From Oscarella lobularis (Eukaryota; Porifera; Homoscleromorpha; Homosclerophorida; Oscarellidae), in the NCBI RefSeq assembly GCF_947507565.1, contig NC_089181.1:924536-988535 (forward strand): DNA of 64,000 bases, written 5' to 3'. This document shows positions 1 to 11,445 of this stretch, piece by piece. The position numbers and the translations under genes were made by a program. The notes under the pieces are model-generated. The model was given only the letters and a program-made list of their open reading frames with translations. It made no database searches and was not told the origin of the DNA. Position 1 is the first letter of the stretch. Each line of letters starts with the position of its first letter.

Positions 1-162
1 ATTCCTTTTAATCTAATTTTAGAAAAGCCTATGTGCCTAACCACGTTAGTTGGCATGCCTTATTTTCTACTACAATTAATTTGACCTCTTATGTGACCCA
101 GAGCTACACCTCCCTACCGCAACCTCTGCCCCTTCGGTCACGAGGCCCATTATCAGCTCGCA

Positions 163-210
163 GTTGGGTTTGCGTGCTGCGAGCTTCGCTCGCAGCACGA
201 CAAACCCAAC
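163..210. repeat. Hairpin, 22-bp stem
   Basis: The arms 163-184 and 188-210 are reverse complements around a 3-base loop, with one bulged A at 200. Outer bases are GTTGGGTTTG and CAAACCCAAC. It could be a miniature foldback element or a cruciform. I found no target-site duplication. Confidence 0.7.
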
Positions 211-539
211 GTGCTCCTTTACTGCATTCCCTTGAGAAAGCTATTTGTTAGGTGCCCGTTATGTTTATTTATCCTTGGTGGATATAACAGTACTGTTATA
301 TCTGGGCTGCAAACTACTGAACATAATCCGGGGTTACTACATGTATCTACTGTGACGTCACCTTTTTCGGTAGCATGAATTTAATATACGGGAGGGTATG
401 ACATCACAATGAATGTGATGTCATAAAGGCACCTTTGTGTGTGATTGGCCTAAGAGCGATTGTGACGTGAGCGTTACCGACAGACAGACAGACAGACAGA
501 CACACAAATTGGTTTTTGGGCGATCACGTTTGAGAGCCT

Positions 540-588
540 CTCCCACCAGGGCGCGCGCGGGCTTGGCCCGCGCGCGCCCTGGTGGGAG
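540..588. repeat. Perfect GC-rich hairpin, 23-bp stem
   Basis: The arms 540-562 and 566-588 are perfect reverse complements around the loop TTG. The stem is GC-rich with an alternating GCGCGC core. It has the shape of the short hairpin elements seen elsewhere in the window, but with different end sequences and no clear duplication. Confidence 0.75.
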
Positions 589-1393
589 GGGAATTAGAGT
601 AGTTGCGGCAATTCTTGAATAAGGCAGTTAGAACTGCTAAAAATGTGTTTTTTCAACTATTGTCTCCCTGACCTGACTCCGTGCAAACCGCTTAAATTGA
701 TCTAAATCAATTCAAAATGACGACTGAAGTTGGGAAGGTTGCGCTAATTATTCTGTCTTTCAATGGGCATCAACATATTAGAGTCCAGTTGCTCTGAGAA
801 AAAACCTTGTCCCATTTCTCATACAAGACCACATCTCATTCAATATCAACTACCTCACAACTGAACCCAGAGACAACATGACAATGCAGGTCGCGTTTCG
901 ATTTGCTTCTACACCGTAACAGTATTCTAATTAGTTGAATTGTGCAGTGCAGTCGGTAGATTGATCTATTATTATAGTCCCGTACACCATTTAGCAAGTT
1001 ACATGAGCAAACTGTTAACCGATTCTATGTAGCTATACCCAGCAGACAATCGCCCTTCACAATAGATTGTGTAACGTGGCACGAGTCATATATGCATCTA
1101 ATACAGCGTCGAGTGTCAAGGTAAATTCCAGATATCTCACACGTAAAAGGTCTCATCGAAGAGTGGAGCAAATGTTGCCTTGTGAACGCCACTTGAGTAC
1201 GTAAGCACGACTTAGCACGCAACTCGGAAGTGTGCCAAGTTCCGGGTAATTAAAAGATTGGTGTAAATGAGAATGACGTCACCGCAGCTGTCACTAATCC
1301 GGCTGTTCATTAATTAATTATTAGCAACTCTACTTAAGGCGTTTCTGCTATCGCGTGTGGTTCCTATGTTACTCAGTAGAATTCTCTAACTAG

Positions 1394-4300
1394 TCAGCAA
1401 AGCCGCTGCGTCTTTCCCATTTTTTCAATTTTGCGTCTTTTTTGCACGAAATCAATCGCTTCCTGGTCCTTCCTACAGCGAAGGATTTTGAACTCTTCTC
1501 CGTCCGGTTTACTAGGTAATCTCAGTTTCAAAGTGATGCGGTCGAGGTCATCCACCTCATCCGCATTTAGAACGGTCGGAACGCTAGCAAGGTGAACTAA
1601 GCCCTCGCCCACGAAGTCATCTCGTCGAATACGATTCCAATCAAATACATGGAAAACGAGTGCAGCATTTCTCTTTTCATACACGTTTTCAGCAAGAGGA
1701 CTAGAGAGAGAGACCGTAAGAAAGTCTATATACGATGGCAATCATGCCAGATGTCTTACACGTAAAAAGTCTCATCGAAGAGTGGAGCTAATGTTGCCTT
1801 GTGAACGCTAGTGCGCTGTGGAGACGCGTGCGGGTCACTGAAGAGACTTTGGGGAAACGCTTGCATTGTCAAATATGGGTTAGACGAACCTTGACATCAC
1901 GAGATATTATTTAAATTTTATAGGCTTGGGGCGCATTGTTACTCACCACTTGACAAACCCACTTCCCTGGCGTGCCAAATCTTGACGCAAATCCTTTCTT
2001 CGCCACTCACGTAGCCAGTTTGCACAATCAAATAGCCGCGTTCACTTTCCTGAAATAGAACCGATTGTCCAGTGCACGTGAACAAGAAAGACCGTCTCTG
2101 CTCTTACTCGCATTCTTTCCTGCTCCTTTTCGAGTTGCGCGAGATAGCAAAAAATCAATTTCTGACTGCTCTTTCGTCGTTTTCGCGCGCAGGCAGCCAA
2201 GGCCTTCAGCAGCGAAAAAACTTGTGCAGTGAGAACAAAAAGTCATGATTTATTCTACCTTGAAAGTCTCCGTTTCCATAGTTTCTGCATCCAAGCCACG
2301 ACCATCGGCAGAGAAAAATGACGCGAATGTCTAAATGTCAAGATCCAGGTGATCGCATTCAATAGTTCATCTAATACAGACCTTGAGAAGTTTAGAAATA
2401 CAATGATAAACGCACGGCCCAAGCTAAAGTAGCAGAGATTCGTAAGGAGAAAATCTGAGAGTAAGACACTCCTGACATCGTATCTGTTCCTGACAAGGTG
2501 AAACAGTTTATTGATACACTCCAAATAGGTTTGTTCCAAGACTCTAAATGCAGTTTGAATGAGTAACAAAGAATCTCTGAAGCGCTTTTTACTTCATAAA
2601 CGGCTTGCCCAGAAGCCACTTATCCAAAGCTTGCAAATTGTTTTTCAAATATTTCATCAAATCTTTTGAAGTCTAGAGGCAAAGAAACGTCGTACTAAAG
2701 CAATCTACTTAATTTAAAATATACGTCATATAAAGCCCCGAAAGAACCGTCGAGAAGCATCTGCGTCAAATACTTCCCGATATCCTTTTGAATCTAGAAA
2801 AGACCAAAGGTACTGTTATATTGCTATAACATTTACCTTTTCCATGATTTTTGATGTTATGAAATTTTCCAACTCATCGCCAGTGTGAGTGAGGAGTTGA
2901 TACAAAGCATTTCTAAACGACTCAACCCCGTCCATGTGTGCAAGGGCTTCAAATGCGCTAGCCCAATTCATCATCTCGGGCACTTGCAAGAGAATGCTTC
3001 GCACGTACACAACGTCATTTAGAGTAATGCAGAGCTTTCAGAGCAAGAGACGTCTTTTCTATTTGTCTATCGATTCCACGGGCCATCATCGTACCTTTTC
3101 CGTCACAACGAGTCTCCTTTCGTGTGAACCTTTTCCCATGTAGTATGCGTATCTCTTTAGATTTCTTGCTACCTGATGCACGTAAAATTCGGCCGATGAA
3201 CAAATACGCTAACGATGCATTGTAACCTGAGGTGAAAGTAATCAATATTTTACCTCTGTAAGACCGACAAGAAAATTGTATGCCTTCAAAGGATCCGGCC
3301 AACCAAGATGCATCCATGTGATAGTCATCTAACAGTGGCTATTAATAAAATAAACACACGAGTAATTTTTTGTACCTGAGAAAGAACTATTGCAGTATCC
3401 AAAGCAGAGCTCCAGTGCTTTTCCAACGAATGTACAGATTCAATCTAAAAACAAATTTTATTTAGCTACACAAAATAAACGTATGGCTTTTTTCAGACTG
3501 CGTCAAGCTCCAACGCTCTTTTTATTCGCTGCACCGCTTTTCTATACGACAGCTCCAGCCAATCGGAAAGAAGAGGCTCAAACCACGAGTACAAAGAAAC
3601 CAACTCAATACTTTCAATCAAACTAGAAAACAAAGAAAGTGTCAGACAGCGTGCAATCAATAGTATGCATTGGCCGTTGCCTTTTTGGTAATTTTTCTCT
3701 TAGATCCAATAGTTTTCTCAGATAGAGAAACATCTTGAATGTGGCTGTTGCAATTTCGTGGAACTGCTTCGAGTCTGGCGAAACCAACCTGAGCAGCTGT
3801 GCGGCCCTCGAGACACAACTTTCAACGAACGGTGACAACTAAATATATACCCATGCATAAAAGAGCCACTGCACTCAACATCGTTATTTCTCCTACAAGC
3901 TTCTCTATTTCCCTGAATGTGACAATGAAAAATTCCGCGCCAAATCTGCGATGCAATTCAATTCTTAGTAATATATACACGTGCACGTGTACCTGCACTC
4001 GTCGAAACAGATGGGATTGTAGAAGTGAAGCGCTTTGTACACTTCAACAACGCAATCCACTGTAAATTCAACAGAAGTCAAAACGTTCGCTGCTTCCAAC
4101 TAAATAAGTGCACTATCTAAACGCAGAGCTAGCGCGAAACATAAAGTGCGCGCCTGAACACGAGGCTCGCGAAGAGCAAAGCGTTGAGCAAACCAATAGC
4201 GAGCTGATGCCTACAAAAATCGCTTTTTTGAGTCAGTCTCAAAAATTAATTAAATGATACCGTTGAGGCGTCTTGCATGAACTCGTGAAAACTTAATCCT

Positions 4301-6725
4301 TTGTTAGTGATCACGTCCAGTTCAAAAAACTTCTTAAGGCATCTGCAAGCAAAATTTGACGAACTTCGAGCAAACTATACATTAGTACAGTACTGCAGAA
4401 AAGTTTTCATATTTTGCAAAGCATCCTCTCTTTTCGATAGCATAAAATCTCTCGTTTTCATGATGACGTCACGAGCCCAACCCTCAAAAGATTCCAAAGA
4501 ATGAAGCAGAACTTGTATCTTGAAGAGAATAGAATTTATACGCCCTAAGAGCAGTCTCCTTTTTTTTCTGATTGCCTCATTCTCATTCAGTTGATTAGCA
4601 ACACCGCAGGTAGCAATAGAATCCTTCCAATGATTGTCCAGCTGCTCGAGCGTAATCAACAGGTAAAGGGCAGTGACACCACACGCTCTGTTATAGCTCT
4701 CGACTACAAGCCAATCTCTGCATAAAACATAAACACCGGTAATGCATATCATTTTTATCATCGTACATGACTGCCCGCTGAAGACTGCTCAAGCCTGACT
4801 GTATCGCATGCTGGTGGAGGACATTCGCAGCACGCAGGCCGAGTCGTCCGTCCCACGGCTTATCGTCGCGGTCAAGCGTTTCATATTGAACAAATTGTTT
4901 CCTTATTTTCCAGTGCTTTTCAAAGCTGTCCTGTGTACTATGATTCTAAAATCACATTTATTTATTTATTTGCAGTTTAATGTTGTTGGGGCAAACATCG
5001 AGCACACATACTGTTAGGCAGGCCTGACAATTGCTTACTTTTGGTCCAACTAAAAGTTGGGTCTTGATGCGTAATTCGCCTTTTTGTGGTCGTTGCTTTT
5101 GCGTTATAATTTGAATCCACTGCTCACATTCAACTGCAGAGATACTCTACGCAACGGACAGGTCTTCTCGAATGCTCTAGCTTTGATTCGTTTGCTTTGC
5201 CTTGAGTGGTATGTAAGCTCTGCCAATGAAATCGTCTTCCAGACCCCAAGTGATCGCTTGACCTATTTGCTGAAAGTACCTTTGAAAGCCACAAGAAATT
5301 ATTAGATCAAGAGCTTCAACTCAACACTCTACCGTCGCAAGCCCGAGAATCCATGGACTTCACTAATTTCCTTGACTGCGTCTAGAAAATTTTCTTCCTG
5401 GTCACAGTCCCTATTCACAATTTGAATTCTCGCCTTATGCAAAGACGGGGGCGTCTAAACAAGCTGCTTACCAAACATCAATCTGGATGCATTCAGTTTG
5501 CAAATCGTTGACCTCCCTAAGACGAAAAAGCTCCCACATTGCTTATGCTTCATCATTAGTTTAACCAAACGCTTGAAAACTCACAGGATAAATTCTTCGT
5601 TCCACAAAGGATTGATTGTCTTCGCAACGACAGCCGTCGTGACCAATTTCGATTTGTCTTTGGCTAAATATTTCAAGTGCTCCGTTTTCGACTTTCTGTC
5701 AAGCATCTCCTCCGTCAGCTCGACAATACCAAGAACGCAGTAAGGATCACTAAGACCTAAAATCAAATCTAAAAATCGATTTTTGTCGTTTGACTATAAG
5801 AAGTCCACCGTTAGGGTCCCTGGCTGGAAGATTTCTTCCTTCTACAACAGATACATAAACAGCTCGTGTGGGAGCCTAAGAAACATCTACGTATAAGCCT
5901 AATCAGAATCTTCGACTCAAACGTTTAATTAATCAATATTTTCTTTTTTTGTGGTAAGACATTTTAATAACTTACCTGAGCATACTCTTTGACCCAGTTT
6001 AACCACTCCAAATGCTGTTCTTCGGTGACGTCAAACGCCTGCCCAGTCAATAATCAAACTTAAAAAATGTTGACAAGGAACGTTCACACTTTCATTATAT
6101 ACGAATAGGATTCGTCTTTTATGGCCGGCAAAGAGCTTTCGCGTCCATCGAGCCAAAAAGTGATTGTCCTCAACAGCGTCAAGTAAATTTTCCTCAGCTG
6201 AGATAAGTGCCACAGTGAGGCTGAAGTGGTAGCCCCGCCCACGTTTAACTCACTTCGTCGAGAGGGAGACTCTCGCTCCTGCGGAGACTGTATTGCGCCG
6301 CTGCAGCAAAGGAAAATCGTTTCAAAGCGATGTAGTCGTCATCGTCTTCTAGTTCGTCGCCGTAAAGCTGGAATAAACGGCTCGATCGAGTGAGGTATAT
6401 ATCTAGAGTCGGTTTTTCTATTCGAACGTACGTTTTGGGCTTGATTCGCTATCGCATTGAACGTCTCGAAGTAGCTGCTGTCCAGCTGCTTCACGCGCTG
6501 GCGCTCTCGAACCGTTGTTCGAAGCGAGACGCCGCGTGGCGTAGGTCGAGGTGCAATGTGCAGATGCGCGAGCTCGGACTCTTGATCGAACGATCAGGTG
6601 CGCACTCAATCTAGGTGGAACCTACCTCCAATACTAGCCGTGTGACTCCTCGTCCTCTTCTTCATCATGAATGGCTTCGAGGAGGCTTGGTCGTCCCAAA
6701 GAACCGGATGCCACAGGACTAAACT
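1394..6725 (-). CDS. Unc-13D/BAIAP3-like C2-MUN-C2 protein (multi-exon, 5' end not defined)
   Basis: This looks like a munc13-4/BAIAP3-class vesicle-priming protein, read on the minus strand. The first C2 domain starts in exon 5588-5757 (GLSDPYCVLGIVEL ... NPLWNEEFIL) and continues in short exons near 5515-5470 (VNDLQTECIQIDVW) and about 5440-5330 (DQEENFLDAVKEISEVHGF). Upstream exons lie near 6369-6250 (LYGDELEDDDDY ...) and 6725-6652 (acidic). Middle exons such as 4761-4375 and 3010-2816 are helical and fit a MUN region. The last exon, 1741-1394, holds a second C2 (VFDWNRIRRDDFVGEG) and a basic tail ending in TGA. Asp-rich C2 loops suggest calcium binding. Exon borders between 1741 and 5300 are only partly resolved. 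Class is fairly sure; the exact orthologue is not. Confidence 0.6.
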
Positions 6726-7322
6726 GAAACAAAGCACGTTATTGATGACGTCACTAGCAGCGTCATATATACAGTAGTGTTGTATTCAGAGAAACGAACA
6801 CAAATACATAGCAAAAAGCAGAAGACAAACAAAAAAAACATGGAGACGGTACACACTTTCTACTCAACAATCAACCTACGCATTAGGCGGTATCTGCCAA
6901 ACCAGCCACCATCTGCAGATCAGCCTCTGTGATAGTGATAGTGATAGTGATATTAATTTATTTTACGACGGAACTACCCTCGACGCGTATTGGTCGATCT
7001 ACCGGGTGCCGTACATGATTACCTGTCTACCATAAATAAATAAGAAATGTCAAAAGTATACCTCTTGATTGATTAAAGTAAACACAAATAGGTTTATTTC
7101 TCTTAGACAATATAACAGTTATACCGTAAGCGAACTTTAAATGATTTGAGATCAGATGTAGACCACAAAAGGGACCGAAAGAATTCCAATAAAACTGAGC
7201 ACGATAAAACGACGTTGATCGAAGAGCATTTGTGGAGGGACGAGTAAGTTGAAGCCCAAATCGAGAAAAAATCGAGAAGAGATTTCAGATGAAGCTAGCG
7301 AGGTAATTCCACGAAACGCATG

Positions 7323-7795
7323 TATACGGTATAGCCGGAAATTTCAGCGGGGATTAAATTTCGCGGATCAAGAGGTTTTAGAATTTTCACGGATTTTATT
7401 TTCGCGAATGATTTTATAAACCACGCCCACTAAAAAATAATACAGTACTATTTGCGTGTACTTCTGCGCATTGCGCTTGCGTCAACATGGCCGTTCAGCG
7501 ATTTCAGGTTGATTCTATGGTGTGAGCCTGCGAGTTTACCACGTTTATTGTTTTAAATTGTTGGCGAAAGTCTCCCGTACGAACGAGAAGCCGGTAAAGT
7601 TCATGATCCATACGCCGTTTCAGTAAATAGCGTGGGAATTGCGTTGCACGTGAGCTTCGCACGTGCAACATACTAGCGCGCTTTATTTATCTTTACTTCT
7701 GTCGTTAATTATCGAGGGTTTTATTTTCGCGGTTGCAAAAAATCCGCGAAATCTGCGAAATTTAATCCCCGCTGAAATTTCCGGCTATACGGTAG
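7323..7795. mobile_element. MITE-like TIR element
   Basis: The ends are inverted copies of about 40 bp (TAGCCGGAAATTTCAGCGGG at left, its reverse complement at right). The interior has no coding potential. The direct repeat TATACGGTA occurs at both borders, but because TIR and duplication overlap, the duplication could be 5 bp (TACGG) or up to 9 bp. It abuts the LINE 3' fragment that starts at 7796. Confidence 0.7.
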
Positions 7796-8212
7796 AGTCG
7801 TTCCGGTACTTTCGGACAACATGTAGTTCGGACGCGTCTTACCGATTAAGGAGACCGAGCTGAGATTCGTTCTTTGCACCGATATCTTCTGCTATCCTTC
7901 ACTGATCGCTGTACAGACTTTCAGCTGCGTCTCACCAACGCACGCTACACCACACGTCACGATTCGCGGCTACTGCATGACATCAGCTTCCGGACATGCA
8001 CATGTGTTTCGGTCAGAGCGAATATCTTCGTGGATAATCCTAGTACCTATAACATGCTATATACCATTAGAAAGCTCTTTGATTCCTCTTTCAGATTCTG
8101 CTTACAGATAAAATAGAAACCACACCTGAAGTGAAATAATAGATTTTTAATGACGGCATCCTTTCCTGTTTTTCGGACACAGGGTTATTCGCTTCCCACT
8201 TCGTAATTACAT
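7796..8212 (+). mobile_element. LINE 3'-end fragment
   Basis: This stretch is a near-identical inverted copy of 13682-14095, the 3' part of a non-LTR retrotransposon whose reverse transcriptase C-terminus is readable at 14030-14620. It is 5'-truncated, as is usual for LINE insertions. No intact ORF. Confidence 0.65.
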
Positions 8213-8379
8213 TCTAGGTTTAACTTGAAGGCATTCAGAAGACGTCCAATAACCTTTCTAGCAAGTCGTTGAGCTTGAGGTAGAGGCGGGCCTATATCGC
8301 GCACCCGTCTCGTGAGAACTTCACTCTCTTGACTTCCCAACGGTTTCAACCTGCTTCCGAAGTCCGAACGTAGCTAGCG

Positions 8380-8727
8380 ATGAGTTTACGCACCAAGTCG
8401 ATCTGGCAACGTCCTGCCGGTCGAATTTTTCACCCCCTGTCGTTGGAACGACAGATAGATCTCCAACGGCTTTCGAAACCGCGTTCCTCCTTTTTGCTCT
8501 CAACTCGTCCTTCGAAGTATCTTCTTTGGGACAGCGACAGGCTAGAAAAAGCTCTTTCTGACATCGACGAAGGCATGTCTCTCAGACAGGCCTCAATGGA
8601 GTGGGATATCCCGAAATCAACGTTGAACGACTACTGCACTCATCAAAAGTACGGGATCACTCAAGAGGATTCGAGAAGGTATTTCACAGACTTCGAGGAA
8701 TCTACGTTAGCAGATTTCATCGTTCAT
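8380..8727 (+). CDS. pogo/Tigger-type transposase, N-terminal part (psq HTH)
   Basis: The reading frame carries a pipsqueak-type helix-turn-helix (LEKALSDIDEGMSLRQASME, then WDIPKSTLNDYC), the N-terminal DNA-binding module of CENP-B/pogo-family transposases. It is cut after ADFIVH by the left end of LTR-retrotransposon sequence at 8728. The rest of the gene resumes at about 11446. The start codon is uncertain: ATG at 8380 is in frame, but the sequence before the HTH is not recognisable. Confidence 0.65.
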
Positions 8728-8739
8728 TGTGGCCGGTTG

Positions 8740-8939
8740 NNNNNNNNNNNNNNNNNNNNNNNNNNNNNNNNNNNNNNNNNNNNNNNNNNNNNNNNNNNNN
8801 NNNNNNNNNNNNNNNNNNNNNNNNNNNNNNNNNNNNNNNNNNNNNNNNNNNNNNNNNNNNNNNNNNNNNNNNNNNNNNNNNNNNNNNNNNNNNNNNNNNN
8901 NNNNNNNNNNNNNNNNNNNNNNNNNNNNNNNNNNNNNNN
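8740..8939. other. Assembly gap (200 N)
   Basis: Run of N, probably a placeholder for unknown length. It falls inside the LTR retrotransposon, so pol and most of the left LTR are probably missing here. Confidence 0.98.
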
Positions 8940-10645
8940 CCGATCTCGATTTCCTGTCCCTCGTCGTGTTCCGGTTCCGCTTCGTCGACCGCTACGCTTT
9001 CTACCTCCGCGATTTCGGCTTCCATTGCTCGACGGGGTGGCTCCTCTGCCAGCGTAACTAGCCCTGGTTGGTATCCGGTGGCGAGCACTGCGCACACACG
9101 TCCCGGGCATTCGGACGCTTTTCCGCTCGGGACGCGGTCGGTCTCCGATAGTACGCTGAGTACCTTCACTCTCTGGTCGCCTTGATCGCCTCGCAGCACC
9201 ACAGTCCCTTCACGAAATTCCATCGAAGCGTCGGCGGCGTGCATGAAATCTTTGCCCACGATCACCGGTAGTGGTATTTCCTTCGAGACAACAAATTCGA
9301 ACGGCATTTTGAAAACTCCAGCTTCGACTTCCAGTCTCACGGTCCCGTCGCAGGTAAGGCTTCCTCCATTCGCCACGGTGTAGATGCTGGGTGTTCCTCC
9401 AGTGATCGTCATTCCAATTTCATCGACAAATTCTCGCGACACGAGCGATACCGCTGCGCCGGAATCGAACAGGATTCGCGTCGGTCGACCACCGCCAACT
9501 GTTATCCCGTCTATCTGCATCTCATCGCCACGCCCGCTTCCGATGGAGTGGACCGCCCCCGCTACCGTCGGATCGCCCTCGCGTTTTATCTTCTCCAATT
9601 CGTTCCTCCGACGATAGCATTGCTCTATCGTGTACCCCTTTTTGTTACAGTAATCGCATCGTTTCGGAGCGGGTTTGAGCTGTTCCTGCGCGCGTGACTG
9701 CTTGTCGAGAGCTTCTCGTATTCCTCGTTGGTGTTCCACGAGTTCTTCGAGCAGACGAGTTTGCGTTCGGATGATCATCTCCAGATCCGACGCGTTCGAT
9801 CGGCCACGGCTGGTCGTCCGCGTTGCCTCGCGGTGATTTCGATCGATTGAAGTTCGCCGATTCCTCGTGTGCTGCGCGCCCGTTCCCACGGCCAAGCATT
9901 CGCTCGCCGCTTTGGCGCCCGCCTTCCAGATCTTTTCTCCGACACGCGCCGCTTCCTCCGCTTCGTCGAGGCTGTTTGGCGCTGTGTAACGCTCCGAGCG
10001 CATTATCTCCGCGCGGAATTCATGTCGGAGTCCGTTCTTAATGTGTTGAACTTGCATTCCTTCCGACAGGGCGGCGGGGTCGGCTTCGAGCAATTCGTAT
10101 ACGAGTGTCCGAAATCGGGTGGAATAGGACTCGACGTCCTCTCGAGCCTCCTGCTTGCATTCGATCAGCTTTTCCGTGTAATAGACCTGGGGGTCGCTGG
10201 GACCGAACTTCCGTTTGAGGAAGACTGTGAACATTGTCCACGTTACCACGCGGCCTTGTTTCTTCTTTTGGCGTTCGAACGCGACGACTTCGGAGTGGGC
10301 GCGACCGGCGAGTGCAACCCTCGCGTTCCGCAGCTTCTCGTTGTCGTCCCAGTCGTCAGCTTCGGCGATCGCGTCGACCTGGAACAGCCAGTTTCGTAAC
10401 TCCTCAAAGTTAAAGCCGTAAAATTTGTCGAGCGATCGCGAGTGATCCTGTCGTCGTCGGACGCTAGCTTGTCGCCGCACGGGCGTTGCGTCTTCGCCGT
10501 CTCCTGCGCTTGTTCTCGTCGCTGTCGCTGGCATCGGCGTCGGTTTTCTTCTCGCCGGCGTCGTCGGCGTGATGGGCGCCGATCGCAGTTTGACGTACGG
10601 CGATAGGGCGTAGCGCACCGCGGGCTTCTTCTTCGCCTTCGGCAT
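8940..10645 (-). CDS. Ty3/gypsy Gag-protease polyprotein (3' part in gap)
   Basis: A single open frame of more than 560 residues runs into the gap. It shows a basic N-terminus, a Retrotrans_gag region (LDKFYGFNFEELRNWLFQVD ... FLKRKFGPSDPQVYYTEKLI), one CCHC-like knuckle (CDYCNKKGYTIEQC) and an aspartyl protease motif (ILFDSGAAVSLVS). No internal stop was seen, so this copy may be young. Its Gag is homologous to the broken Gag at 21.6-22.9 kb. Reverse transcriptase, RNase H and integrase are absent from the visible sequence. Confidence 0.85.
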
Positions 10646-10930
10646 CGCGCCGTTCGGCTCGCGACTGTCGCGCGTGGTTCGCGCGAGACTCTGTTATAAC
10701 TCGCGTGGACCTCCCCCGTCGTTGGCCACGCCCGGCCGACCGCAGTCGTTCTTCTCGTCGTCGTAGCCGGCGGGGAGAGGACGACGACGCCACCCAGTGC
10801 CGCCGAACCGGTTGCGCAACCCGACCGACGACTCACGGTCCGGCCGTGAGTTCGTCGACCGGCCGGCTCGGACACCACAGGCAGCGCCAGTCCCCTCCGA
10901 CGCGCACGGCTACCCGGATTCTCCACCAGA

Positions 10931-11058
10931 TGTTGTGAGGGAGCGGATCGCGTTGAGAGAGTTGACGTTGGTTGCTTCTACGGTTAATCACGCCGGGGTC
11001 AATCTCCCGGGGCACGTGACTGTGCTAGACATACGCATGCACGACAAAATCCACAACA
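10931..11058 (-). repeat. LTR (128 bp) with adjacent primer-binding-like site
   Basis: The block begins TGTTGTG and ends CACAACA on the plus strand. It is followed on the minus strand by TGGTGGAGAATCCGGG (10912-10928), which resembles a tRNA 3' end complement. The same 17-base motif sits beside LTRs at 11189-11205 and 27156-27172, and a one-mismatch version near 17956. Confidence 0.65.
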
Positions 11059-11208
11059 GCCACACGCGCGTCGATGACAAGCTGCCGCGGTGATCGTCGC
11101 TTCGACCCGGTCCAGCCAGAATCGAAAACGAACGATCCAGCGAGCCGACGACGGCGATGGACGATCGCGATCCCCGTGTACTCCGACTACCCGGATTCTC
11201 CACCAAGT

Positions 11209-11373
11209 TGTGGCCGGTTGCCGGTAGGAGTGGCAGTGGGGAAGCTGCAGTGACGCGTGGGGCGCTGTATTAGGAGTCGAGTTGTGGTGTACTGCTTTCT
11301 GGTTCTCTCTTAGATATCAACTCTCCCGGATTAACTCGGACCCCGGACTAAACAGACAAATAAAACGGCTACA
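11209..11373 (-). repeat. LTR (165 bp)
   Basis: TG..CA-bounded block (plus strand TGTGGCCGG ... CGGCTACA). Its first 12 bases recur at 8728-8739 just before the gap, which marks the opposite LTR. Confidence 0.65.
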
Positions 11374-11445
11374 TTCGTTCCTCCGAAATCGGATTTGGAA
11401 GAACAATTAATGACGTAATTTGTTCATATCAATTTATCCGTCTCT

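Larger units (their letters stand above)
1..1390. other. No gene recognised; two hairpins and a GACA microsatellite
   Basis: I see no convincing coding sequence here. A (CAGA)n microsatellite lies at about 480-502. Two strong hairpins are listed separately. A segment at about 1131-1190 is repeated, diverged, at about 1749-1809, inside the 3' part of the neighbouring minus-strand gene. Confidence 0.6.
8728..11373 (-). mobile_element. Ty3/gypsy LTR retrotransposon sequence (nested LTRs) inside the pogo gene
   Basis: On the minus strand the order is an LTR at 11373-11209 (TG..CA ends), a primer-binding-like site at 11205-11189, a second LTR-like block 11058-10931 with its own primer site at 10928-10912, gag-protease, then the gap. 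At the left edge, 8728-8739 (TGTGGCCGGTTG) repeats the first bases of the 11209 LTR. The host flanks are TTCAT (8723-8727) and TTCGT (11374-11378), a near-match duplication. Two LTRs of different sequence in a row suggest one element inserted in the leader of another. Confidence 0.7.

Noticed and set aside
9384-10938. Plus- and minus-strand frames opposite the Gag-protease ORF
   Set aside because: GC-rich shadows of the Ty3/gypsy ORF; no motifs of their own.
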